From the NCBI RefSeq assembly GCF_039631295.1, contig NZ_JBDIVE010000006.1:181553-245552 (forward strand): DNA of 64,000 nt, read 5' to 3'. Shown here in pieces: positions 42,555 through 51,456 of this stretch. The translations under genes and the position numbers were made by a program. The notes below the pieces were generated by a model that was not told the origin of the DNA, made no database searches, and was given only the letters and a program-made list of their open reading frames with translations. This DNA is from Viridibacterium sediminicola. GTDB lineage: Bacteria; Pseudomonadota; Gammaproteobacteria; Burkholderiales; Rhodocyclaceae. Position 1 is the stretch's first letter, and the number at the start of each line of letters is the position of its first letter.

Positions 42555-42815
42555 TCAATGCCCGGCGCCTTGCTTGAGTCCAGGAACCGTAGGCCGCGCC
42601 GGATGCATGCTGGCCGGCAGATGATGTGTGGCGGCGTATTCCGGCGCCAGATCATCGGCGGTCTTGAAAGCGATCACCGCCGTCGCAATGCCGGCGACCA
42701 CAACGACCAGGGGGCCGATGAACACCAGCCAGCAATAGCCCTGACGCCACCAGGGGCCTTCGTCCTTGCGTTCAGCCACTACGGGCTGTTGGATGTTGCC
42801 GTTTGACGTAGTCAT
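42555..42815 (-). CDS. ccoH: FixH/CcoH-like cbb3 assembly protein (short form)
   Basis: This 86-aa protein has one membrane helix (about residues 28-50) preceded by PWWRQGYCW, matching the N-terminal part of FixH/CcoH, which helps assemble cbb3 oxidase. The periplasmic domain of standard CcoH (about 150 aa in total) is nearly absent; the tail after residue 55 is short and Pro/His-rich. It follows ccoG closely, with a GAGAGGAG ribosome-binding site. Such short versions occur in related bacteria, so this need not be a truncation. Confidence 0.7.
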   Translation of the reverse strand: MTTSNGNIQQPVVAERKDEGPWWRQGYCWLVFIGPLVVVVAGIATAVIAFKTADDLAPEYAATHHLPASMHPARPTVPGLKQGAGH

Positions 42816-42854
42816 AAAGGCTCCTCTCTGTTGATTGTTGGTGCCTGTGCCTGT

Positions 42855-44303
42855 TTACATGGGCATCAGGAAAGCCGCGCGTTCTTCAATTTCCGCGCCC
42901 TTCTGTCCGTCCGGAACGATCGCGCGGATATGGAATTTGATCGCATGCGAACCGGGCGGTACGCTGTCCGGCGGCACTTGCAGACGTACCGCGACGGCGC
43001 GGCTGTCCGTGGCGGGGACCGAGATATCGGCCTCGGAGGTCAGGCTCAGGCCGGGCAGACCGCTGACATCGAAGTGGTAACGCTGCGCCTGCTCGGTGGT
43101 GTTCATCAGCCGCAGGGTGTAGGTGTTCTCGACGTAGCCGCGCTCAACCACGCGAGCCAGGGCGCCACGGTCACGGATGATGTCGGCCTTGAAGGGCTTG
43201 CGCAGCCAGATCAGGCTGAACATCAAGGCGCTGCTGAGCAGCACCAGAATGATCGAATAGAGCATCACGCGTGGCCGCATCAGGCGACGCAGGATGCTCA
43301 GCGTCGAATTGCTGCGCTCGGCCATCGCCCGTTCGGTGGAATAACGGATCAGACCACGCGGCGAGCCGATCTTGTCCATCACCGTATCGCAGACATCGAT
43401 ACAGGCGGCACAGCCGATACAGCCCACCTGCAGGCCGTCGCGGATATCGATACCGGTCGGACAGACCTGCACACAGAGGCTGCATTCGACACAGTCACCC
43501 GCCGGCGCCAGGCCTTCCTGCTTGCGCGCACGCGGGCGGCGCGGCTCACCGCGCACCTGGTCGTAGGTGATGATCAAGGTGTCCTTGTCGAACATGGCAC
43601 CCTGAAAGCGCGCATAAGGACACATCAGCTTGCAGATCTGCTCGCGCAGATAACCGGCATTGCTGTAAGTCGCAAAACCGTAGAACAGCACCCAGAAGGT
43701 CTCCCAGGGACCGAGCGAGAACGCGGCAAGCTCGCTGGCCAGCACACGAATCGGCGTGAAATAGCCGACGAAGGTGTAGCCGGTCCACAGAGAGAGGCCG
43801 ATCCAGCCCAGTTGCTTGCCCCCCTTGCGTGCCAGCTTGCGCAGCGACCAGGGGGCCGCATCGAGTTTGATGCGCGCCTGACGGTCACCCTCGAAGAACT
43901 TTTCGATCCACAAGAACAGCTCGGTATAGACCGTCTGCGGACAGGCATAACCGCACCACAGGCGGCCGGCCACGGCAGTGAACAGGAACAGCGACAGCGC
44001 GCAGACGATCAACAGGCCGGTGAGGTAGATGAAGTCCTGCGGCCACAGCACCAGGCCGAACAGGTAGAACTTGCGCGCAGCGAGGTCGAAGACGACGGCC
44101 TGGCGATCATTCCAGCTCATCCATGGCAGACCATAAAAAACGATCTGGGTGATCCAGACAAAGACCCAGCGCCAAGTGGCAAAGCGCCCCTTGACGGAGC
44201 GCGGATAGATTTTCGGCTGCGATTCGTACAGGGACGTCTGCTGCGGCGTGGCCGCTGCAGACGCTTCAATGGGAATCACCTTTGGTTCTTTATCGTTCGC
44301 CAT
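42855..44303 (-). CDS. ccoG: Cytochrome c oxidase accessory protein CcoG (FixG/RdxA)
   Basis: This 482-aa membrane ferredoxin has about five helices and two [4Fe-4S] motifs near residues 270-310 (CVECSLCVQVCP and CIGCAACIDVCD). CcoG reduces copper for insertion into cbb3 oxidase in studied organisms. A C-terminal Ig-like domain follows the last helix. It lies immediately after ccoP on the same strand. Confidence 0.95.
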   Translation of the reverse strand: MANDKEPKVIPIEASAAATPQQTSLYESQPKIYPRSVKGRFATWRWVFVWITQIVFYGLPWMSWNDRQAVVFDLAARKFYLFGLVLWPQDFIYLTGLLIVCALSLFLFTAVAGRLWCGYACPQTVYTELFLWIEKFFEGDRQARIKLDAAPWSLRKLARKGGKQLGWIGLSLWTGYTFVGYFTPIRVLASELAAFSLGPWETFWVLFYGFATYSNAGYLREQICKLMCPYARFQGAMFDKDTLIITYDQVRGEPRRPRARKQEGLAPAGDCVECSLCVQVCPTGIDIRDGLQVGCIGCAACIDVCDTVMDKIGSPRGLIRYSTERAMAERSNSTLSILRRLMRPRVMLYSIILVLLSSALMFSLIWLRKPFKADIIRDRGALARVVERGYVENTYTLRLMNTTEQAQRYHFDVSGLPGLSLTSEADISVPATDSRAVAVRLQVPPDSVPPGSHAIKFHIRAIVPDGQKGAEIEERAAFLMPM

Positions 44304-44346
44304 TAAATGACCTGCAGCAGCTTTACACGTATTGCGGAGGCAGCAA

Positions 44347-45285
44347 TCAAGGAGCCTTGTTCGACAAGTGCCAGACGTAGGCGCTCAGGATATTGATTTG
44401 CCCGGCCGACAACTTGCCTTCCTGCGCCGGCATCATGCCATTGTGGCCGCCGTTGATTGCGGCAATCACTTTGTCCAGACCGAAACCATAGAGCCAGATG
44501 CCGTCGGTGAGGTTCGGTGCGCCAACCGCCTGATTGCCCTTGCCTTCCGGACCGTGACAGGCGGCGCAGACGACAAACTTCTCGCGCCCCAGATTGGCCT
44601 TGAGCGGATCGCCACCGCTTTGCGACAGCGACAGCACGTAGTTGGCCAGATTGGTCACGTCGTCAGCGCTGCCGACGGCTGCGGCCATCGAGGGCATCAC
44701 GCCATTGCGACCCTTGGTGATGGTCTCATGAATCTTCTCCGGCGTGCCGCCATACAGCCAGTCATTGTCGGTCAGGTTGGGGAAGCCCTTGTTGCCGCGT
44801 GCATCCGAACCATGGCATTGCGCGCAATTATTGAGGAACAGGCGCTCACCCACGGCCATCGCGTCGGGGTTGGCAGCCAGCTGCTCGGTCGTCAGGCTGG
44901 CAAACTTGGCATAGAGCGGCGCGACAGCGGCATCGGTTGCCTGCTTTTCAGCTTCGTACTGTTTGACCGAAGTCCAGCCGAATTGCCCCTGGAAGCTGCC
45001 CAAGCCCGGGTAGAACACCAGATACACCAGCGAGAAGACGATGGTGATGATGAACAGGCCCGCCCACCAGCCCGGCAAGGGATTGTTGAGTTCCTCGAGG
45101 GTTTCATCCCACACGTGGCCGGTGGTGCCCACGGCCAGGCGCGGATCTTCGCCTTCCTTGAGCGGACGGTTCGGCGTGGTCTTGCCACGGCTCATCACCC
45201 ACAGCAGCCAGGCGCAGGCGACGATGCTGAGGATGACGGCGATGCCGACGTAGTAACTCCAGAAATCGCTGACAAAATCGCTCAT
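44347..45285 (-). CDS. ccoP: cbb3-type cytochrome c oxidase subunit III (diheme)
   Basis: This 312-aa subunit passes electrons to the catalytic subunit. It has two N-terminal helices (about residues 8-30 and 72-95) and two c-type heme sites, CAQCH near residue 157 and CAACH near residue 246, each with a downstream Met in the PSM and MMPA segments. It overlaps ccoQ by 4 bases (ATGA). Confidence 0.96.
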   Translation of the reverse strand: MSDFVSDFWSYYVGIAVILSIVACAWLLWVMSRGKTTPNRPLKEGEDPRLAVGTTGHVWDETLEELNNPLPGWWAGLFIITIVFSLVYLVFYPGLGSFQGQFGWTSVKQYEAEKQATDAAVAPLYAKFASLTTEQLAANPDAMAVGERLFLNNCAQCHGSDARGNKGFPNLTDNDWLYGGTPEKIHETITKGRNGVMPSMAAAVGSADDVTNLANYVLSLSQSGGDPLKANLGREKFVVCAACHGPEGKGNQAVGAPNLTDGIWLYGFGLDKVIAAINGGHNGMMPAQEGKLSAGQINILSAYVWHLSNKAP

Positions 45286-45467
45286 CGTTGCTGTCCTTCG
45301 GCAGAAGTTTGGGTATCACCGACTGGCATCTCGTCCAGTGCGAAAGGAAGCATGGATGCTTCTTGGAACTGCGCGGCGTTAGCCGGGCGGAACGCCCACC
45401 AGATCAAGCCGATGAAGATGAAGAACGACATCACCGTGCTGACGGAACGGAGTGTATTGATATCCAT
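45282..45467 (-). CDS. ccoQ: cbb3-type oxidase small subunit CcoQ
   Basis: This 61-aa protein has a single helix (about residues 10-27, with SFFIFIGLIWWAF) and a polar tail, as expected for CcoQ, which stabilises the oxidase. It lies between ccoO and ccoP in the canonical order. Confidence 0.92.
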   Translation of the reverse strand: MDINTLRSVSTVMSFFIFIGLIWWAFRPANAAQFQEASMLPFALDEMPVGDTQTSAEGQQR

Positions 45468-45502
45468 TCTGGATTCTCTTTAGTTGCTGTACTGGATGCT
45501 GA

Positions 45503-46108
45503 TCACTTGACTGCCGTGCCGAGCACTTGCAGGTAGGCAATCAGGGCGTCGAGTTCGGTGTGCTGGCCAATCGATTCCGGCACCTGGGCGATATCCGCAT
45601 CGGTGTAGGGCACGCCCAGGGTACGCATCGCACGCACACTTGCTGCCACGGCCTTCGGATCAACCTTGTTCTCGCTCAGCCAGGGGTAAGCGGGCATGTT
45701 CGATTCCGGCACCAGATCGCGCGGATTGTTCAGGTGGATGCGATGCCATTCATCGGTGTAACGACCACCAACGCGTGCCAGATCAGGCCCGGTACGCTTG
45801 CTGCCCCACTGGAAGGGGTGATCCCACACCGATTCGCCAGCCACCGAATAGTGGCCATAGCGCAGGGTTTCCGCCTGCAGCGGACGAATCATCTGCGAGT
45901 GGCAGCCGTAGCAGCCTTCGCGCAGGAATACGTCGCGGCCAGCCAGTTGCAGCGGGGTGTAAGGCTTGAGGCCCGGCACCGGCTCGGTGGTGGAGTGCTG
46001 GAAGAACAGCGGCACGATTTCAACCAGACCACCGACCGTGATCACCAGCAGGATGAGGGCAATCATCAACCAGTTATTGGTTTCGATTTTTTCGTGAGTA
46101 AAGCTCAT
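45503..46108 (-). CDS. ccoO: cbb3-type cytochrome c oxidase subunit II (monoheme)
   Basis: This 201-aa subunit has one N-terminal helix (about residues 12-34) and a heme c site CYGCHSQM near residue 68. The segments GPDLARVGGRYTDEWH and PESNMPAYPWL are typical and supply the axial Met. It follows ccoN by 27 bp. Confidence 0.96.
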   Translation of the reverse strand: MSFTHEKIETNNWLMIALILLVITVGGLVEIVPLFFQHSTTEPVPGLKPYTPLQLAGRDVFLREGCYGCHSQMIRPLQAETLRYGHYSVAGESVWDHPFQWGSKRTGPDLARVGGRYTDEWHRIHLNNPRDLVPESNMPAYPWLSENKVDPKAVAASVRAMRTLGVPYTDADIAQVPESIGQHTELDALIAYLQVLGTAVK

Positions 46109-46135
46109 GTCAGGAATCCCGGAATGTGTAGGCGA

Positions 46136-47575
46136 TCAGGCGTGGGCCAATGTTTTCGGAACAGGAATCGGCGCGTCGACTGCGCGGCCAGCGCGCACCG
46201 TCATCACCATATTCCACACCATCACGAGCATGCCTGTGAGGTACATCAGGCCGCCACACAAACGCACGACGTAGAACGGGAAGCTCGCTTTAACACTCTC
46301 GACGAAGGTATAGGTCAGCGTGCCGTCGGCGTTGATCGCGCGCCACATCAAGCCCTGCATCACGCCGGAGATCCACATCGCGGAGATGTAGAGCACCACA
46401 CCGATGGTGGCAATCCAGAAGTGCAGTTCGATGGCCTTGATGCTGTACATCTTGTCGCGACCGAACATGCGCGGAATCAGGTAGTACAGGCTGCCGATAC
46501 TGACGAAGCCGACCCAGCCTAGCGCGCCGGAGTGCACGTGGCCCACCGTCCAGTCGGTGTAGTGCGACAAGGCGTTGACCGTCTTGATCGCCATCATCGG
46601 GCCTTCAAAGGTCGACATGCCGTAGAAGGACAGCGAGACGATCAGGAAGCGCAGGATCGGGTCATCACGCAGCTTGTGCCAGGCGCCGGAGATGGTCAGC
46701 ACGCCGTTGAGCATGCCGCCCCAGGACGGTGCCAGCAGGATCAGCGAGAACAGCATGCCGACCGACTGCACCCAGTCAGGCAGCGCGGTGTAATGCAGGT
46801 GGTGAGGACCCGCCCACATGTAGGTGAAGATCAGCGCCCAGAAGTGGACGATGGACAGGCGATACGAATAGACCGGACGCTCGGCTTGCTTGGGGATGAA
46901 GTAGTACATCATCCCGAGGAAGCCGGCGGTGAGGAAGAAGCCCACCGCGTTGTGGCCATACCACCACTGCACCATTGCATCCTGCGCGCCCGAGTAAGCC
47001 GAATAGGACTTCAGCATCGACACTGGCAGCGCGGCGCTATTGACGATATGCAACAGTGCCACGGCGAGGATGAAGGCGCCGTAGAACCAGTTGGCCACAT
47101 AGATGTGCTTGACGCGGCGCTTGGCAATCGTACCGAAGAAGACGATTGCATAGGCCACCCAGACGACAGCAATGGCAATGTCAATCGGCCATTCCAGCTC
47201 GGCGTATTCCTTACCCTGAGTGTAACCCAGCGGCAAGGTAAGTGCCGCAGCCACGATGATCAGCTGCCAGCCCCAGAAGGTGAATTCCGCCAGCTTGCCG
47301 AGGAACAGACGCACCTGACAGGTTCGCTGCACCACGTAGTACGAGGTCGCCATCAGCGCACAGCCACCAAATGCAAAAATCACCGCATTGGTATGCAAGG
47401 GACGCAAGCGGCCATAAGTCAGCCAGGGAATACCGAAGTTGAGTTCGGGCCAAGTGAGCTGGGAGGCGATGATTACGCCGACCAGCATGCCAACGACCCC
47501 CCAGATTACCGACGCGACCGAGAACAACCGGACAACGCGATAGTTGAAGTGCTCTGCGCTATTGATGTTTGTCAT
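46136..47575 (-). CDS. ccoN: cbb3-type cytochrome c oxidase subunit I (catalytic)
   Basis: This 479-aa subunit carries the low-spin heme, heme b3 and CuB where oxygen is reduced. It has about twelve helices and the conserved RPLHTNAVIFAFGG, WWYGHNAVGFFLTAGFLGMMYY and HFWALIFTYMWAGPHHLHY stretches with the His ligands. It is the first gene of ccoNOQP and is preceded by a perfect Fnr box. cbb3 enzymes have high oxygen affinity and serve growth at trace oxygen. Confidence 0.97.
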   Translation of the reverse strand: MTNINSAEHFNYRVVRLFSVASVIWGVVGMLVGVIIASQLTWPELNFGIPWLTYGRLRPLHTNAVIFAFGGCALMATSYYVVQRTCQVRLFLGKLAEFTFWGWQLIIVAAALTLPLGYTQGKEYAELEWPIDIAIAVVWVAYAIVFFGTIAKRRVKHIYVANWFYGAFILAVALLHIVNSAALPVSMLKSYSAYSGAQDAMVQWWYGHNAVGFFLTAGFLGMMYYFIPKQAERPVYSYRLSIVHFWALIFTYMWAGPHHLHYTALPDWVQSVGMLFSLILLAPSWGGMLNGVLTISGAWHKLRDDPILRFLIVSLSFYGMSTFEGPMMAIKTVNALSHYTDWTVGHVHSGALGWVGFVSIGSLYYLIPRMFGRDKMYSIKAIELHFWIATIGVVLYISAMWISGVMQGLMWRAINADGTLTYTFVESVKASFPFYVVRLCGGLMYLTGMLVMVWNMVMTVRAGRAVDAPIPVPKTLAHA

Positions 47576-47631
47576 GGAAAAACCTATCAGGTGACTCGCT
47601 GGCAGTTTGTCGGCATGCAGCCCGCGATAAC

Positions 47632-47645
47632 TTGATGTATATCAA
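47632..47645 (-). promoter_or_regulatory. Perfect Fnr box of the ccoNOQP operon
   Basis: TTGAT-GTAT-ATCAA is an exact match to the Fnr/Anr consensus. With a -41.5 centre, transcription would start near 47597, about 21 nt before the ccoN ATG. Confidence 0.85.
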
Positions 47646-47781
47646 ACAACGCAAGCTCCGAAGCACAAAAGCACCCGGCATACGGGAATCTACTGAGGTC
47701 CGCGTGGTCAATGGCGCAGCGCACAAGGCGGGTCGTTCCGCGGCATTGACATGACAGCGCCCTTGCGGCGCGGCGTCACAC

Positions 47782-47925
47782 TCAGCGGTCGTCGTCGTCG
47801 AGCAGCTCGCGACCGGGCGATTCGAGGTCTTCAAACTGCCCTTCCTGCAAGGCCCAGTAGAAGATCACCACGATGATGAAGACCAGCACGACTGACAGCG
47901 GTACGAGCAGAAGCAGGATATCCAA
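47782..47925 (-). CDS. ccoS: cbb3 oxidase maturation protein CcoS
   Basis: This 47-aa protein has one helix (LLLLVPLSVVLVFIIVVIF) followed by YWALQEGQFEDLESPG, the CcoS signature. No ATG or GTG is in frame after the ccoI stop, so TTG 47925 is the likely start; an extension upstream would run into ccoI and lacks similarity. CcoS is needed for heme and copper insertion. It lies between ccoI and ccoN. Confidence 0.85.
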   Translation of the reverse strand: MDILLLLVPLSVVLVFIIVVIFYWALQEGQFEDLESPGRELLDDDDR

Positions 47926-47966
47926 GATGTATTGTCGCTCTCGATCAGTATGTGCGGATTCGCAAT

Positions 47967-50258
47967 TCAGCGCGCCAGGCGCAGTGCATTGAGCACCACC
48001 AGCAAGGAGCTGGCCGCCATGCCCAAGCCTGCGAGCCAGGGCGGCAGCCAGCCGAGCATGGCCAGCGGCACGCAGAGTGCATTGTAAGCGGCTGCCCAGC
48101 ACAGATTCTGTTTGATGATGGCTTGCGTGCGGCGCGCCAGCGCAATGGCCAGCGGCAAATCGCCGAGGCGGTTGGAGAGCAGCACCAGATCGGCGTCCGA
48201 CTGGCTCAGCGGCGCGCCGCTACCCATCACCACCGAAACATCGGCGCGCGACAGCACCGGCCCGTCGTTGATACCGTCGCCGACCATGATCACGCGCTGT
48301 GCGTCACGGCCCGCCCCACCCTGCTGCCAGGCCGCCAGCGCCGCCAGCTTGCTCTCCGGCGTCTGTTCGCTGAGCACTTCGCTGATGCCGGCCTGGGCGG
48401 CGATGGCGGCTGCGCTGTGCGAGCGGTCGCCCGACAACATCGCAAGCTGCAAGCCCTGAACGCGCAAAGCCTGCAGCGCAGCGACCGCATCCTCGCGCAG
48501 CCGTTCGCCGAAATGGAGTACGGCGATAGGCCCGTTCTGGTCGGCCAACAGGCTGCTGACATCGATGCTGTCCTCGATACGGAAATCTGGCCAGGCGAAA
48601 CTGGCGCGGCCGAGCCGGTAGCGCTCACCCTCGAACCAGGCTTCGACGCCCTGGCCGCGTTCTTCGTGCAGGGATTCGAGCTTGAGCGGCGCCGCTTCGG
48701 TCGCCACGGCGCGCTGCAAGGCCCGTGCAATCGGATGCAGGGATTGCGCGTCGAGCGCCGCCGCCAGCGCCAGTGCGCGCTGCGCATCAAAGCCTTCGCG
48801 CACGACCTGGACCGACTTGAGCAAGACCTGCTCATGGCTCAGCGTGCCCGTCTTGTCGAAAACCACGCGCTGCGCTTCGGCCATCGCCTCGAGCGCCGCC
48901 GGATGTGCCACCAGCACACCTTCGCGGGCCAGCCGACCACTGGCAGCGAGAATCGCCGCCGGCGTCGCCAGCGACAAGGCGCAGGGACAGGTCACCACCA
49001 GTACCGCCACTGCCACCCAGATTGCGCGTGCCGGTTCGATCAGCCGCCACACGCCGGCGGCGAGCGCTGCCAGCACCAGCACGGCGAGCAGGAAATGCGC
49101 TGCATAGCGGTCGGCCAGCGCCGCCAGACGGGGCTTTTCGCTGGCGGCGCGTTCCATCAGGGCGACGATCTCGCCAAAGCGCGAATCGCGCCCCAGGCGT
49201 TCGAGGCGCATCAGTAGCGGCGCATGCAGGTTGTAACTGCCCGCGACCAGCGGATCGCCAGGCGATTTGTCGACCGGCTGTCCTTCGCCGGTGAGCAGGG
49301 CTTCATCCACCGCGCTGTGGCCGTCGAGCACCACGCCATCGCCCGGAAAAGCCTGGCCGGGCAGGATGCGCAGTACATCACCGCTGCGCAGCTGGTGCGC
49401 CAGCGCCGGGCGGGATTCGCCAGAGGCCGGGTAATCGAGCAGACGCTCGACCGAGCTTGGCAAGCGCTTGGCGAGCTGTTCCAGATTGCCGGCGACCTTG
49501 TTGCGCGCCAGGGTTTCCAGATAGCGGCCGCCGAGCAGGAAGAACACGAACATCGACAGCGAATCGAAATACACCTCGCCACTGCGCTGCATCAGGGCCA
49601 GCGAACTGGCCACGAAGGTGATCAGGATGCCCAGCGAAACCGGCACATCCATGCCGATGCGGCGCGCCAGCAGATCCTGCCAGGCGCTGCGGAAAAACGG
49701 TCCGGCCGCGAACAGCACGATCGGCAGGCTGAGCAGCCAGCTGGCCCATTTGAGCAGCTGTTCCATATCCGGCGTGATGTCGCCGGGCGTCGCGAAATAG
49801 ATCGGCGTGGCATACATCATCACCTGCATCATGCAGAAGCCGGCGACGAACAGACGCCACAGTGCCTGGCGCTGCTGGCGTCGGCGCTGCAGATCGCCCT
49901 CGATGTGTTGCACCGGATAGGGCCGGTAATTGAGCTGGGCGATGGCGGCAAACAGCGTCGACACCGCGGTCTGGCGCTGATCCCAGATCAGTTTTGCACG
50001 GCCGGCGGCAGCATTGACCTGCACACGGTGCACGCCCGGCATGCCGCCCAGGCGCTGTTCGATGCTTTGCGCGCAGGCTGCGCAAACCATGCCATCGACC
50101 AGCAGCCAGGATTCGGTCAGGCCTTCTTGCTCGGCAGGACGGCTAAATTGCGCCTGCAGCTCGGCGTCATCCAGCGCTTGATAGCGCGCGTCCGACGCAA
50201 TGGCCGCGCCGGGGCCCGCCGGCAAGGCAAGACTGGGGTCAAGAGTTTCAAAAGCCAC
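47967..50258 (-). CDS. ccoI: Copper-translocating P-type ATPase CcoI (FixI type)
   Basis: This 763-aa P1B ATPase delivers copper for cbb3 assembly. It has an N-terminal metal-binding domain with GMVCAAC near residue 56, eight predicted helices, the membrane copper motif TCPCALS, the phosphorylation site DKTGTLS and the hinge GDGINDGPVLS. The transcript would continue to ccoS. A near-consensus Fnr box lies 63 bp upstream. Confidence 0.93.
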   Translation of the reverse strand: MAFETLDPSLALPAGPGAAIASDARYQALDDAELQAQFSRPAEQEGLTESWLLVDGMVCAACAQSIEQRLGGMPGVHRVQVNAAAGRAKLIWDQRQTAVSTLFAAIAQLNYRPYPVQHIEGDLQRRRQQRQALWRLFVAGFCMMQVMMYATPIYFATPGDITPDMEQLLKWASWLLSLPIVLFAAGPFFRSAWQDLLARRIGMDVPVSLGILITFVASSLALMQRSGEVYFDSLSMFVFFLLGGRYLETLARNKVAGNLEQLAKRLPSSVERLLDYPASGESRPALAHQLRSGDVLRILPGQAFPGDGVVLDGHSAVDEALLTGEGQPVDKSPGDPLVAGSYNLHAPLLMRLERLGRDSRFGEIVALMERAASEKPRLAALADRYAAHFLLAVLVLAALAAGVWRLIEPARAIWVAVAVLVVTCPCALSLATPAAILAASGRLAREGVLVAHPAALEAMAEAQRVVFDKTGTLSHEQVLLKSVQVVREGFDAQRALALAAALDAQSLHPIARALQRAVATEAAPLKLESLHEERGQGVEAWFEGERYRLGRASFAWPDFRIEDSIDVSSLLADQNGPIAVLHFGERLREDAVAALQALRVQGLQLAMLSGDRSHSAAAIAAQAGISEVLSEQTPESKLAALAAWQQGGAGRDAQRVIMVGDGINDGPVLSRADVSVVMGSGAPLSQSDADLVLLSNRLGDLPLAIALARRTQAIIKQNLCWAAAYNALCVPLAMLGWLPPWLAGLGMAASSLLVVLNALRLAR

Positions 50259-50320
50259 GCAAACAATTCTCCGGCAGATAGCTGCCCATTACAGACTAAG
50301 CGAGCGGCGCTGGCGACTAT

Positions 50321-50334
50321 TTGACCTGGGTCAA
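50321..50334. promoter_or_regulatory. Candidate Fnr box between ccoI and ubiU
   Basis: TTGAC-CTGG-GTCAA is a perfect inverted repeat close to the Fnr consensus (T to C and A to G at the inner position of each half). For ccoI a -41.5 centre gives a leader of about 27 nt; for the divergent ubiU it gives about 77 nt. It may serve both genes. Confidence 0.65.
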
Positions 50335-50445
50335 GCGCAGACGGCAAGCCGGGGGGCGACGTTCCATGCTGCGTTGACCCGCGACAAGCCACGAGCGCGC
50401 TCATGCGGCTAGCCTGCAGCTCATTCTGGCTGCTCATCTATACAC

Positions 50446-51456
50446 ATGGAACTCGTCGCTCCCGCGGGAAGTCTCGCAGCACTCAAGGCGGCCTTGCAGG
50501 CCGGCGCGGATGCTGTCTATCTGGGGCTGAAGAACGCCACCAATGCCCGCAATTTCGCCGGGCTCAATTTCAGCGAAGCACAGCTGCGCGAAGGCGTCGA
50601 ACTGGCGCACCGCATGGGCCGCAAGGTGCTGTTCGCGATCAACACCTTTCCGCAAGCAGGGCGCGTCGGCGAATGGCATACCGCCGTCGATACCGCTTAC
50701 GCGCTGGGCGCCGATGCGGTCATCCTCGCCGATCCGGGCCTGCTCGCCTACGCCAGCAAGCGTTATCCGGACATGCGCCTGCACCTCTCGGTGCAGAGTT
50801 CGGCGACCCACGCCGGTGCCATCGAATTCATGCGCGAGCAATTCGGCATCCGCCGCGCCGTGTTGCCCCGCGTGCTGACGCTCAACGAAATCGAGAAGCT
50901 GATCAACAAGACCAGTGTCGAGATCGAAGTCTTCGGCTTTGGCAGTCTGTGCGTGATGGCCGAGGGGCGCTGCCTGCTCTCGTCCTACGCCACCGGCGAT
51001 TCACCCAATAACAAGGGTGTCTGCTCACCGGCGCATGCGGTGCGCTGGATCGAACACGATGGCCAGCTCGAAGCGCGGCTGAACGGCATTCTCATCGACC
51101 GCTACGCACCCAAGGAAGCTGCGGCCTATCCGACGCTGTGCAAGGGCCGTTTCGCAGTACACGAAGGCGGTTGTGACGGCGCGCCTGACTACGCGCTCGA
51201 AGAGCCGACCAGCCTCAACGCGCTGAGCCTCTTGCCGCGCCTGGTTCAGATGGGCGTTGCGGCGCTGAAGATCGAGGGGCGCCAGCGCAGTCCGGCCTAT
51301 GTCACACAAGTCACCAGCACCTTGCGCAGCGCGCTCGATAGCGCCCTCAGCAATCCGGCGCGCTACTCCGCCAGACCCGAATGGCAGGCCGCGCTAGCCG
51401 CGCATGCGGAAGGTTCGCAAGTCACCCAGGGAGCATTTGACCGACCATGGAAATGA
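50446..51456 (+). CDS. ubiU: Oxygen-independent ubiquinone hydroxylation protein UbiU
   Basis: This 336-aa U32-family protein works with UbiV to hydroxylate ubiquinone precursors without O2. The four [4Fe-4S] cysteines are at residues 169, 176, 193 and 232, the same positions as in the E. coli protein as I recall them. The N-terminus MELVAPAGSLAALKAAL is typical. It overlaps ubiV by 10 bases. The gene is divergent from ccoI, with the Fnr-like box between. Confidence 0.93.
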   Translation: MELVAPAGSLAALKAALQAGADAVYLGLKNATNARNFAGLNFSEAQLREGVELAHRMGRKVLFAINTFPQAGRVGEWHTAVDTAYALGADAVILADPGLLAYASKRYPDMRLHLSVQSSATHAGAIEFMREQFGIRRAVLPRVLTLNEIEKLINKTSVEIEVFGFGSLCVMAEGRCLLSSYATGDSPNNKGVCSPAHAVRWIEHDGQLEARLNGILIDRYAPKEAAAYPTLCKGRFAVHEGGCDGAPDYALEEPTSLNALSLLPRLVQMGVAALKIEGRQRSPAYVTQVTSTLRSALDSALSNPARYSARPEWQAALAAHAEGSQVTQGAFDRPWK

